Below are positions 46,591 to 57,221 of a DNA stretch of 64,000 nt, one piece after another. The stretch comes from Endomychus coccineus. Its lineage: Eukaryota > Arthropoda > Insecta > Coleoptera > Endomychidae. The position numbers were made by a program, and so were the translations under genes. A model generated the notes under the pieces. That model was not told the origin of the DNA. It ran no database searches and was given only the letters and a program-made list of their open reading frames with translations. The stretch lies in assembly GCA_958510875.1 (NCBI GenBank), contig OY294067.1, positions 251,611,736 through 251,675,735 on the forward strand, given 5' to 3'. Every line of letters starts with the position of its first letter. Positions within the stretch are counted from its first letter, which is position 1.

Positions 46591-48545
46591 TCTATGGATG
46601 TATGTGATAGACAAAGCTTTGGTTATCCAAGTTGAATAGTGACAAAGTCACTGATCTATCATCTCGGCAATGATTAACAACCACCTTCGGAAATGTTTGG
46701 AGAAACTAGTTGTTCCAAGACCATTTGGCGGAAAGCAGACGTCCCACTGGGAATGTTATGCAACGCATTGATATTACAGCTCTCGCGAATCAAAGAATCG
46801 ATTGGGAAACAGTTGGAAATACAACCGCCAGGTGACGGCCTTGAAACAATGCAAAGTGAATTACAAACATAATTAATGTTAGATTCAATAGATAATAGGC
46901 TTTATTCTCCAGGTCGAAAAATTTTCGAAGGTGGTAGTTATATTACTGCCGGAGATGATTGGTTAGTAACATAGTTTTCCTCGTTTCACTGACGAATTCA
47001 TGAGAAGAGCGAAATAGATTTTTAAGACTTGGAGATTCAGAATTTAGTCTATTGATTCTAACACGAGATGTGTTTGTAATTCACTTTGCGATGGTATGTT
47101 ATTTTAGATCATCGCCCTGAATGAAAATATTGTTAGTTCTTATCAGTAAACACTGGTCATTGATATTGTTGTTTCTATTATTTCTCTCCGCAGAATACCT
47201 CGGAGAGGAAGAGACTCATTTAATCACTTACGCTTTTCTTAAATTCTGTTTGGAATCTCGAAGTGTATTTTTTCAAGGTATGTTAATTCCACCAATTACT
47301 GAGGAGAGAAGTGTTTCTCAGCTCAACTCTTTTTTTATCTTTCAATTTGAATAAATTAGCACGGCGTAGTAAACGCCCAGATCTCTAGAATTAAGTATTA
47401 GGAGCTCTCTTATATAGTTGTTTATGAAAAGAATTATTGCTAATGTCTTTATTCGCATTAACAGTGAGAGCTCAGAATACTAGTCTGTGAAGAATATCCA
47501 CGTTAACCCTTCACACATGGAATCATGGTTTTAATTGCATTGCAGATATTAAGAAATTATCTTTTAATCATGGAAATATGAATCACAAAATGAAAGGATT
47601 GCGTGATAGCGGGAAGGAACTCGTGTGAAGTCTCCAATAAGTTAATGTGAATTTGTTTGGGATATAATGTAGAACACGATCAAAAGACACACTTAATGGC
47701 TACCGGGCATTACTGTTACTCAGAAAACATGTTAAACATAGTGTTAATGAGAGTAGAATGAAATACTCTTTGAAGTATATTATTTGCATACTTATGCTTG
47801 GAGGAAGTTCCTAATAATATTTGCTACCATCAAAAGGTCTAATTACAAACTTTTGACTTGTCAATCTGAAAGAGTTTAACTATTTGCTCTGTAAACAGTT
47901 AATCGGAAGGCATCAAATAATACACCTAAACTAGACGTCTTCGAGCTAGGTTGAACGGCCATATTTGCTTTGGCTGAAAACCATCTCTGAATCGTTTGAA
48001 ATGTGATTTCTGGGCCGTTTTCAGTTCAAATAACTTATTCAAAGTCGTCAACATATCTAGTCTACGGAGTTTTGAGAGTAAATAGCTTCCATTTCAAATT
48101 TTTAATACTTAAATAGTGTGAAATGTATTCACAGTGCAGTACAAGTCATGAGTATAATATTTTTCAAATACTTCACTATTCTAAATCATGAGATTCCCTA
48201 TCAAGATATAGACTTCAATGATTATCACATCGTCCTTCATAGATGAAAGTTTCAAATATACCTACAGGATAATCCAAGAAGACGTACAATGCCATTTTTC
48301 AAAATTTCGGTTCAATTCGCTATTTCTGCATTAGTTACAAATTTGTGTCATCGTCAAATGTATATGGAAGTGTTATCATTGATACTTAATTCTATATTTG
48401 ATCATTAATTGAAACAGAACAAACAGCATTTTTCTTCAAAATCAGCTTCATTTGGTACAGAATATCATATTGCATAGCAGACCAGACACGTCATGGTTCA
48501 AACTGCATATTTTGTAACCAGGCAGCAGAACTGGTTACATAATTT
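46591..48545. other. No recognisable gene
   Basis: The 77-residue frame at 47121-47354 has a hydrophobic start (LLVLISKHWSLILLFLLFLS) but no known motif. The rest is uninformative. Confidence 0.4.
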
Positions 48546-48553
48546 CTATTCAT

Positions 48554-48630
48554 AGGGATGACGTCATCTCGCCTAAATTAAGAAAGCAAACTTCGTGCAA
48601 CGCTTTGTATAAATACTTAGCGCCGGAATG
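48554..48630 (+). promoter_or_regulatory. Putative promoter: CRE and TATA box
   Basis: ATGACGTCATC at 48558 holds the CRE palindrome TGACGTCA. TATAAATAC follows at about 48607. Downstream is a leader with 161-bp direct repeats, and an AATAAA lies at 49731. As at 21179, this order suggests an LTR or retroelement leader; no partner LTR was found. Confidence 0.35.
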
Positions 48631-48771
48631 CAAGTGGCTGATAAGTCGTCTCTACTTAAGATTCGATGTAAAATAACTCTCGACCGTCGTAGTGGAGAGC
48701 TAAGAGACCCCGTTAAACCTAGAAAGCCGAAATACATTATAACCGAAGTAATAATTACAAGTGAGTATATT

Positions 48772-48946
48772 TTTGGTAATGATTCTTGACTCGGGTATGA
48801 ATTATATATAAGTTCTCGGGAATAGGTCACACTTACACATATGCTTATTATTTTCGTCTTTTTGTCTTCTGATGATGGTCGTGAGACCCAAACGTACGTA
48901 AAGTCGAAAATAATAAGCGTGACCTATTACCCGAGAATTTATATAT
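48772..48946 (+). mobile_element. 175-bp hammerhead-bearing insertion with 13-bp target duplication
   Basis: AAGTGAGTATATT is at 48759-48771 and 48947-48959. The insert is itself an imperfect palindrome: TATATAAGTTCTCGGGAATA then GGTCACACTT on the left is inverse to GTGACCTATTACCCGAGAAT then TTATATAT on the right, around a hammerhead-like core. It has no coding capacity. The inverse of its left part matches the leader at 57214-57290 (PLE-like unit), so it is best read as a tiny PLE-derived insertion formed with an inverted copy, as at 43343. Confidence 0.75.
48846..48914 (+). ncRNA. Hammerhead ribozyme-like motif, core damaged
   Basis: CTGATGA at 48869-48875. Helix II is GGTC-GTGA-GACC (48877-48888). 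The next box reads CAAAC (48889-48893) instead of GAAAC, so the G12 general-base position is changed or lost. Helix III is the minimal A-U and C-G pair around GTAC, then GTA at 48898-48900 where cleavage would occur. Helix I pairs ATTATTTTCGTCTT (48846-48860) with AAGTCGAAAATAAT (48901-48914) with one mismatch. Hammerheads with very short helix III are known in PLEs. The G12 change predicts little or no activity. Confidence 0.7.
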
Positions 48947-48960
48947 AAGTGAGTATATTC

Positions 48961-49270
48961 AATCCGTAATTATTTTTGCCTCAGTCTGAAACTAATAATT
49001 CTTAAATTATTTTGCTAGAGTCCGAAATTATAAGTGTACGTTCAGACCTATATATCGGTTGCGTTAAGACCGAAGAGTTGAGACCTGAGTGGTACTTAAA
49101 TCCAAAACCGAAATTGAAATTAATCCGTAATCATTTTGCCAGAGTCCGAAATTAATAATTCTTCAATTATTTTACCAAAGTTCGAAATTATGAGTGTAAA
49201 TTCAGACAAATCCATCGGTTGCGTTAAGATCGAAGAGTTGAGTCCTGAGTGGAACTCAACTTCGAGGCAG
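48961..49270. repeat. 161-bp direct repeat, two diverged copies
   Basis: AATCCGTAAT starts at 48961 and 49122. Both carry GAGTCCGAAATTA, TCGGTTGCGTTAAGA.CGAA, then GAGTTGAG.CCTGAGTGG. Divergence is moderate. It lies in the leader-like region after the putative promoter at 48554. Confidence 0.85.
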
Positions 49271-50120
49271 AAATAAAATCAGACCTAACCTGACTGACCG
49301 CGAACCGTTTGATACCTGACCATCTATAACATACAAGATCCAGTCCTGACATTGGTTTCGATACGATTGATTATTTTCTTGCAAGCTGGATCTTGTTAAA
49401 TTTTAGACTTGTTATTATTCAACCAGAGGATCTGACACCCTATATGTTTATTAAAACCAATTCATTGAGATACGTGTATTATAATATTAAAACGTTACGT
49501 AATAAATTTAGAAGCTAGAACTATACCATCTCAGGCGAAAATATCTCAAAAGACAGTATACTACCGAATATTGTCTCGTCGGCGCGAAACATTCAGGTAG
49601 AGTATTCAAATGTCACCTGGGGAAGATAAGCGTCATAACGTCTTAGTTTTCACGAGTGCGGTATTGTATATATGGATTTATTAGTTATTAAGCTGTAGAT
49701 ATTGTACATAGCATGAGGATATTTGAATAAACATTTGAACAGGTTTGAACCTTTATTATTTGGCATAGACATATTCTTCGAACAGAAACTTCATTCAAAA
49801 AATAAATTAATAAACTAGAACCTTGACCTTTTTCTACAGAAGAAATCCAGACCGGTCAATTGGTCTATACGGAAGGACACTTCTTGACAACCCCTCCTCA
49901 AGCAAATTGAACATTTGAACGGAGAGCAGGTTTCGATGTATGTTGCTTAGCAACCGATGTATTATGAACCATTATGCGTTAGTGGGGCAGTCCGCAGTGG
50001 CTAGTGCGACGACGGCTTTGATAATATGTTACTATATATTTGGATAGGTCATTAGTATTTCTGTCAACATTTTTATACATTAGAATATTGAACGTGAGTA
50101 GTAGGTTGTCGAAGAAAAAA
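49271..50120. other. No gene; possible end of an LTR-like region
   Basis: AATAAA at 49731 and TTTATTATTTGGC at 49752 could mark a poly(A) site. No coding frame was found. Confidence 0.35.
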
Positions 50121-50254
50121 TATAGCATGCAACTCGCTCGTAATGGCTATTTTGCACTCGTATGAATTGCAGTCTCCGCCTTCGGCTCGTGCTGCAAAAT
50201 ATTTCACTCGTGCAAAATGAACCTCATTTTGTGTTTATTGCATAATATGCTATT
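50121..50254. mobile_element. Short palindromic MITE
   Basis: ATAGCATGCAACTCGCTCGT at the left and the inverse AATGCTAT-like end (TTATTGCATAATATGCTAT) at the right. Further in, ATTTTGCACTCGT on the left faces ACTCGTGCAAAAT on the right. The centre has CCTTCGGCTCG. Ends are imperfect and no target duplication is clear. Confidence 0.45.
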
Positions 50255-50453
50255 ATTCACCAATGTTCATTTCAATAATATGATATTACATCTAGATGGA
50301 ACAAAATCAAATTATCTTCGGTAAAACAACTGAATATTATGGTGAAACTGGAATATTGAATTGATAATAAGTCAGAGGAATACAGTCGCCAAGGCGACAT
50401 TTCAAATATACAAGCGCAAATATACAAGCGATGCAATGAAAAAAAAACAGAAC

Positions 50454-50650
50454 CAAGCGGTAATTCTGTGTAAGTAGTTTATTTGTTTATTTTTAGATGC
50501 AATAACATCAACTGAACGTATAAGAGAACATACATTATCTCCAAGCGGCAATTTCAGTTTAATAGGATATTTGTAAGTTTATTTGTAGATGCAATAACAT
50601 GAAAACATAGAAAACTTGTATTATCTCCAAGCGGCAATTCTAGATCAATG
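50454..50650. repeat. About 87-bp tandem units interrupted by a SINE
   Basis: CCAAGCGG.AATT recurs at 50453, 50541 and 50627. Units share GTAAGTTTATTTGTAGATGC then AATAACAT. The third unit stops at 50650 and appears to resume (ATTTGTAAGTTTATTTTT) at 50982 after the SINE. Confidence 0.75.
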
Positions 50651-50654
50651 TGTT

Positions 50655-50969
50655 TTTTTTGTTGGGAGGTGGTTGAAACTCTTTATGGGCATCTTATGGG
50701 CCTGCAACATCCCATAAGGTAGTGTGGGAGTCCCTGAGTCCGAATATAATCAGATATACCCACTGAACACTCCACCTCGTGTGGTAGGCTCGATTTCGCA
50801 ACCATGGCAGTCTCGATGAGATTACACTTAGGCCTAACGGTCCACTGTACCTTCTCTCACCATTTTCTCGGGCTATCGGAAGAATTTCGCTTACGCTGAG
50901 GCTCGAACTCGCGACCGGAAAGAAGTGATTGGAAGATCAATGCCTCTACCACTGAGCTACCTGAACTCC
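50655..50969 (-). repeat. tRNA-derived SINE (second family)
   Basis: On the minus strand the head begins at 50969: GTTCAGGTAGCTCAGTGGTA then GAGGCATTGA (A box), then CCGGTCGCGAGTTCGAGCCT (B box). The body includes CACGAGGTGGAGTGTTCAGT and ACACTACCTTATGGGATGTT and ends in an A-run (AAAAAAAACACA). The arms of the tRNA-like head are spaced as in a tRNA with a short variable loop. Flanks AGATCAATGTGTT and AGATAAGTGCGTT are an imperfect duplication. It is inserted in the 87-bp repeat array. Confidence 0.85.
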
Positions 50970-50982
50970 AGATAAGTGCGTT

Positions 50983-52400
50983 ATTTGTAAGTTTATTTTT
51001 GGAAGGTGGGTGAATTTTATCAAGATGGAGATAAGTGCATATCTTCGTGAATCAGAAGCGGGCAAAACTGTAAATGTTAGTAAACCCTATTCACGATAAG
51101 AAAGAAATGACGCCATATTTAATAATTCAGGGCAACCAATTCATTTGCACAATTTTTGAAAAAAAAAAGTACCACACTATCTTCCTGAAATTAAGAAGAT
51201 TTAATTGTAGAAGTTGGCAACATTTTCCAATGCTACCGGATAAATCATCAATTGACAGTTTATATATTCGTATTGTATCTACATTTTAATGCAATTAAAT
51301 TTCAGAAGTACAGAAACAGTTCGACTGTAATAATACTTACACTTACGTCATGTGAAGTTCATTGCTAAAATATTATCCTCAATAATAAATTAGTTTGAAG
51401 AGAAGCGTGAAAATGAAGGCCATATTTACCTGTCACTGACATTAGAGGCATAGTTACTTCAGGTCCTCAACTGAGCCTCTCAATAGTCAATAAAATCGCA
51501 GTTAAACGAAGCAGATGAAGAATTTGCAAGAAAGAACCGACATCCGGCTGAACTGGTTGTTGATATAGATGATTTTGGAATAAGTGTAGAATAGTGGTGT
51601 GATCTCAATATTTAATTTGTTTAGCATATTGGAGATTCTTATGTTCAGGTTGATAATAGAAACAACAAGATGTTTCTGTACATGCCAATAATGTTCAAGA
51701 ATTTTGGGTGATGCAATCTCTAATATGTCTCGCTATACGTATGAAGAGATCATATTACCTACCCTAAATTTTATCTTGGTGAATAAATAACGTTGAGGGT
51801 TTTCATGTTTGGGCTTTAAATTACTTGCTTTGTTTCAGCTAATATTGTAACGTTCTTTGAACCTACAATGTTAAGCCAGCTATAAATTTCACATAAATCT
51901 ATAATTTATGCTTTGATTTATATGCAGTTCAAATGCTGATGGAAATTTGTTAATAGATTAAACAGATTATGCGGTTTGTTTATGAGCTTATTTCATCACA
52001 ATAACGTATCTGAGGCGTACGATGCAAGCTGCTGTAACATAACATTCATATAAATCTCAACTGTTAAAAACCTCGCTGAAATACAATTGTTCACAAATTC
52101 TAAATGGCCAGATATATCGGGCAACCAATCAGATTGAACTGTTTGTTCAGAACAAAATGTTGGTTTGCCTTTTTTTTTCGCATATTACCAGCTACACTAA
52201 CCTGAACCTTGATCAAAATAATATAATTATTCATAAATTAGATTATAATTACTGTATTCTTGTTTTAAAATATCTGGATAATCTGGAAAAACATTGAAAA
52301 ATTGTAGAAACTCGTTTTGTCGTCTAATCGATTCTAATATAATTACACCTCATGCAATTATGAATGATTGAAATTAATATTATTGGCGTCAGATACTCCA
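50983..52400. other. No recognisable gene
   Basis: 51212-51245 (TTGGCAACATTTTCCAATGC) matches 25400-25435 in inverse orientation. The 71-residue frame at 51074-51289 has no known motif. Confidence 0.4.
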
Positions 52401-52404
52401 TTAT

Positions 52405-53093
52405 TCCAGTCATCCTGGCAAAAATTTGGGTCCAAAAAATTCCAATGGACTTTTTCAACGTATAAGGTGGTATTTTGGTGCGCCAAACACGATGGTATGG
52501 TCCAAATTGAGCTACCGGATACGGAACATGCCGCAAATTGCCGATTTATGGCAATTTTTTGCCATTTACGGGTTTTTCGAAGATATAACAAAATCTATGC
52601 ATTTTTATGAAAATAGTCAAGAGAGCAAAGTTGTAGTGCTTATCAACACTCATCATCTGGTTCAATATGGCCATTTTAATGTGGCGAAAATGGCAATTTT
52701 TGCGTTTTTCGAAGATAGGGCCGAATGTATGCATTTTTATAAAAAATAGTCAGGGGAGCAACGCTATAGTAGTCAAAAATACCCGTAATCTGGTTCTAAG
52801 AACGCTAGCGCCATCTAGTTTGAACCAGATGATGTGTGTTGATAAGCACTACAACTTTGCTCTCTTGACTATTTTCATAAAAATGCATAGATTTTGTTAT
52901 ATCTTCGAACAACCCGAAAATGGCCACAAAAAAATGCAATAAATCGGTGATTTGCGGCATGTTCCTTATCCGGTAGCTCAATTTGGACCATACCATCGTA
53001 TTTAGCGCACCAAAATATCCCCTTATACGTTGAAAAAGTCCATTGGAATTTTTTGGATTTTTTTGCTGTAGAAAATTTCCCAGGATGACTGGA
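52405..53093. mobile_element. Foldback element, about 690 bp, with internal repeated module
   Basis: Ends are inverse (TCCAGTCATCCTGG at 52405, CCAGGATGACTGGA at 53080). Arms of about 270 bp share CCAATGGACTTTTTCAACGT, TGGTATGGTCCAAATTGAGC and, most closely, the inner 100 bp (GATATAACAAAATCTATGCA; AGAGCAAAGTTGTAGTGCTT). A third, diverged, + oriented copy of that inner module occupies the loop (52709-52800). Open frames within it are mirror images of the arms. Transcription would give a long hairpin RNA. Confidence 0.85.
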
Positions 53094-54402
53094 CTACATC
53101 AGCTACTTTTTAATAGATTTTCTTTCTGTAAGTGCTTTATATTACAAGCGAAATTCACAGGAGGCTACTGTCACTTTTGAGTTGTTGTCAGTTAGATAGC
53201 ATGCCATCAAATTCCATTAGTGGTCTGCTGGTTCTTTGCTGTAAAAATCTTCTCAAAATAATACCTGCTTCATAACAACACAATGAATTTTCTGGTTTCA
53301 TTTTAATATTGACTGAAATATTAAAGTGTCATCTGCTCACCCCATTAATATATGGATAAAGAACATATTTTGTGCTCATGTATCAGCGTCCAGGGAGACA
53401 ACTATTAGAAAGAAAAATATCGAGGCGGTAAGATACGCAAGAGCAAGAAGCGCACAACATCCCATTTCGTTGGGGATTTCAAACATAAGCTTGAAAATAA
53501 TTTTACATGAGGACCACTCATACAATATCCAAATTGCCCAAAGAAAAAGCGATATGATGAGCAGTCTAAATTGTTAGAATGGAATACTCATTCTCATTAA
53601 TCGATGAGCGATGAAACTCATTTTCATTTGTCTGGTTTCTTGAACAAACCAAATTTTCAGTATTGAACAAATGAAAACCCAAAGTTACTCATTAGAAATC
53701 ATTGCACAGCAGTATGGTTAGCGATTAACTGTATTTTTTCTAAATAGCAACCTTCTAATCCTTGAAAATAAAAAGATTTACAAGTTATTACACTGTATTT
53801 AATCATTGAAATTGTTGAGATCTATGTTTTGTAAAATTCAGACCAGGAAAGACTAATTTCGCAGAGAAAAGTTGGAAATAATCTCAATTTATATATGATT
53901 CTAAAATAATTGTGATTAAGTAGGTCAGTACATCTAAATTAGGCATCGCCCTTGTTTAAGTTCAAGCATAAAAAGCTTAGTAGACGGAATTTAATGAAAA
54001 TATTTTGAATTGAGAAAAATATTTAATTACACCGTAATTCACAATAAATCCAACTTCCAACGCAGATGTTGTTCAGCTCATCACTGTATCTTTTGTGCTA
54101 TCTATATTTCATTACATTGGCTCTACTAACAAGTTTCTCTTCTAAGGATCAACACTTTATCAAACTTATGGATCTGTTCAAATTAACAATTTGCTGCTAA
54201 TATAATTTGTGAAAGTTGGTGAGAATGGAAGTATAAAACTATTTGAAGAGTGAAAACATTGGTATCATAATCTTTCACGGAAATTGAATATTGTTCCATA
54301 AAACGGTCCTTTTGATAAATATAATAAATATGTCATGTTCTTCCAGTACCTCACGAGTAGGATCGAACCAGGTCAACAATACGTTATTATTATTATTATT
54401 TT
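53094..54402. other. No recognisable gene; ATT tail at the end
   Basis: The frame 53326-53577 has no known motif. At 54384-54401 (TTATTATTATTATTATT) lies the (AAT)n tail of the minus-strand Jockey element that follows. Confidence 0.45.
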
Positions 54403-55060
54403 CTACTTTGTCTACACAAGAGGGAAACATGTAATGTTTCAAGAACATCGTGTGATCCAGCAGTGGAATGTAGGAAGAAGAGATAGACATTCGTATTCTT
54501 CTTGAAGGTTTGGAGGTTACAGTAATAGGGAAAGACCTCACTAAATAAAGAGTTCCACAACTTCGCTGTTCGATAAAAAAAAATGTCAGGTAGGAAGAAG
54601 TTCGGCAGGTCTCGAGTTTGACAGTGAAGATCTGATCTGGAATCTCTCGTGGTTGAACAACAGACGAGATATCTGATGAACACCGACCATGGAAATATCT
54701 ATAGGAAAGGTAAAGATCTCCCATCCCCCCACGATGTTCTAGAGAGGTCAATGAACTAGTGTGCCACCAATCAAACTTCTGGATAGAATCCAAGAACTTC
54801 AACTTATGTTTGGGAGTCGAACTCCAAACATGTGAACAGTATGCCATGACAGGTCTAATCTGTGCTTTGTAGAAGCGATTTTCGCTTCGGACCTCAGATG
54901 ATCGTCCCATGAGAGGGTCCTGTTGGTGGTGATTATCATATTGGGGATTGTGGGATCCGCCTTCCTGGAGAAGACGTAAGCTTGAGTTTTGGATACATTA
55001 AACTCTACTAGATTATCAGATCCCCATTCCAAAATGTTTGCCAGATCTCCAATACCTATA
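54403..55060 (-). pseudogene. C-terminal part of Jockey-type RT with (AAT)n tail (family J, copy 3)
   Basis: Minus strand: VEFNVSKTQAYVFSRKADPT and ILSWDDHL-like residues (frame 55032-54799), then FYKAQIRPVMAYCSHVWSST, KLKFLDSIQK, TSSLTSLEHRGGMGDLYLSY and RYFHGRCSS, then in another frame TRDLPNFFLPDIFFYRTAKL then WNSLFSEVFPY, ending LLCRQSRK near 54405. The RP.MEYCSH.W..AP and FF.RTA.LWNSLP blocks are the RT thumb and C-terminus of beetle-type Jockey elements. Two frameshifts and a small deletion occur; the RT core is missing. Copies at 25615 and 34488 are shorter. Confidence 0.88.
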
Positions 55061-57130
55061 TCTTGCTTATAAATCTTAAGTCATTTCTCAGTTGCAACTA
55101 CAACCCATGTACAACTACCTGACTTTCAGAATGTTACGAATGCATTATAGGGGTGCAGTAAGAATTCAAGAGTCGTGACTTCCATAATCTCCATGCATTT
55201 CTAATGATACTCCTGAGGATAACATGTCTGTATTCTTAAGAAAACAACAATAAGAGTGCATATTCACAGTAAGAGCATGGATCAGCTAGATATCGGATTA
55301 ACTCCCAGTAGTAGAAACTTATTCTACACCACCAAATTGTCCCATATAAAATAAAAATGTCTACCGATATTATGATCGATAAGCAATGTGTCCACTATTT
55401 TCTAGAAACCTTCCAAATTACCTTACTAGCTTACAACTCTGTTGATCTGTTCTCATCTTGGTTGTCTGTGTTTGATAGTCACAATAAAATACAAACAGCA
55501 GTTTTATTTTATTTTTCAGACAGCCATAAAAACAAATCATAAAATTGCTTATGTATCCCCTGCGAGTGAATGAAAGGATTGAATTCAATCAGGGAGAATT
55601 GTTTATAATATCGCTCAGCACTGTTTGTCAATAGATATTTGCTAGTATTATTTCCAGATAATTTAGTTTGATTATCAACATATGCTAATGAAGGTCGATT
55701 TGAATAAAATTAATAATCAAATAAAATTACTGAATGAAATATGGCATACAATGTAACAATTATTCTGGATTGAAACGAGTATATAAAAATTAAACAACAT
55801 CTATTTCAGTGGATGTTGATTAAACTTACTAACACATAGGTCACATTAATATCTACGTTCAATATATTTCCGTCTTTAAGTAGGTACAATATTTACAAGA
55901 ATGTATGGTCATAAGTATAGTTCTCGTCAAATAACTCGGCACCTGTATGAAATAATATCGGCACATTATAAATTATCTATCTTCTTCTAATACTCATGAT
56001 TTACATAAAGAAACATTGTAACGTATAATTTCTAAGAAAACCACATACTTCAATGGCATTGTAATGATCTAGAAAGAGACAAAACATCCCCGTCCTATCG
56101 TATTTGAATCACGTTATTTTTGTCAAGTTGCAGGCCTGTCTTGTTTATTCTTATGTATTCAAATGCCGATGCTGTCTGATTCCTTCATTTACAGGGAACC
56201 TAACACAATTTCTGCTGCACGTCCGTTAAAAGTGTAATCCGTTCTAATACACGACAATACATTGAAAGTATTGGAACTAATATTCACTCTAAAAAGATAA
56301 TCTGAGTAAACAATGTAAACTAACGAATGTTATAGGTTATAACAGCTGCAAATATTTATATATAAACATGATAAGCTCGGAATGACGAATACTATAAGAA
56401 ACTTGAAAATGCTAACCGACTAGGTACGAATACAACCGATAAAGTTGATTCTGCAGCGTGTGGCTTACGAAAATTTTTGTACCAAAACTACCAACCTATC
56501 AATATAACGCGTGTGAATCAAGAACTTTTCATAATCTGATACGCCCATTAATGACGTACGGGCCTAGTTATTTGACGAGAACTATATAGCACTAGAAACA
56601 AACACTTCGAAAATTTCACCGGCTTGCAAACCATTGTTTTGATTATAACCATGAGTTCGATTATAAGAATGTTAATATTTTAGCTAAATAAAATAATTAC
56701 TATAAAAGATCTATTCTGAAGATAATTCACATAAAACGTGTCCCTAAGTCTATAAATCATAGAACGGATGTGGAATCATTAAGTTAAATTTATACAAATT
56801 CAATTGATTAAACCCTTGCAAATTCCTAGGTACGTCTCTATAATGTTAGAAATGTATTATGAATGCTACAAAAAATCAATAATTCTTAGGACGATCAGAC
56901 AACCTCTTCCTCTTAGGTCATAAATCTGTAACATTTGGTTTGAAAGTGGGTATACTTGAACGTATCAAAATTTGTTTGTCAATCTTATTCTCAGTGCAGT
57001 GGTTTATTAATATATATTCATCTACTCATTAATACAACATTAATGTATAACAATTTTTATTACTCGTAATTTGTTCGTTTCGGCGATGTAGACATTTTTA
57101 ATTGGAATTAATGGTAGAAAGACGCTTTGT
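55061..57130. other. No recognisable gene
   Basis: AT-rich. TAGTTATTTGACGAGAACTA (56566-56585) is inverse to TAGTTCTCGTCAAATAACT (55919-55937), so an inverted repeat of about 20 bp, 650 bp apart, may mark an unrecognised foldback (the flanks GTGCCGAGTT/GTACGGGCC differ). Confidence 0.4.
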
Positions 57131-57176
57131 AATTAGTTTTGAAAAATCCCGTTTTAGATGATGATTATTTTTGACA

Positions 57177-57219
57177 CGTCTTCTGATGATGTCGTGAGAA
57201 CGAAACTTTCGTAAAGACG
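57177..57219 (+). ncRNA. Hammerhead ribozyme motif with intact core (PLE-type, minimal helix III)
   Basis: Helix I is CGTCTT (57177-57182) pairing perfectly with AAGACG (57214-57219). The CTGATGA box is at 57183-57189. Helix II TGTC-GTGA-GAAC (57190-57201) keeps only two Watson-Crick pairs, whereas the sister motif at 48877 has four, so helix II has decayed. The GAAA box is at 57202-57205. Helix III is A57205-T57212 and C57206-G57211 around loop TTTC. The GTA before the predicted cut ends at 57213. Every invariant core position of the fold is present. Such motifs with two-pair helix III are known from Penelope-like elements. It is directly followed by the leader that the 48772 insertion also carries. 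Confidence 0.8.
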
Positions 57220-57221
57220 AA

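Noticed and set aside
52324..52996. Multiple overlapping frames of 62-107 residues
   Set aside because: They are mirror translations of the two arms and loop module of the foldback element.
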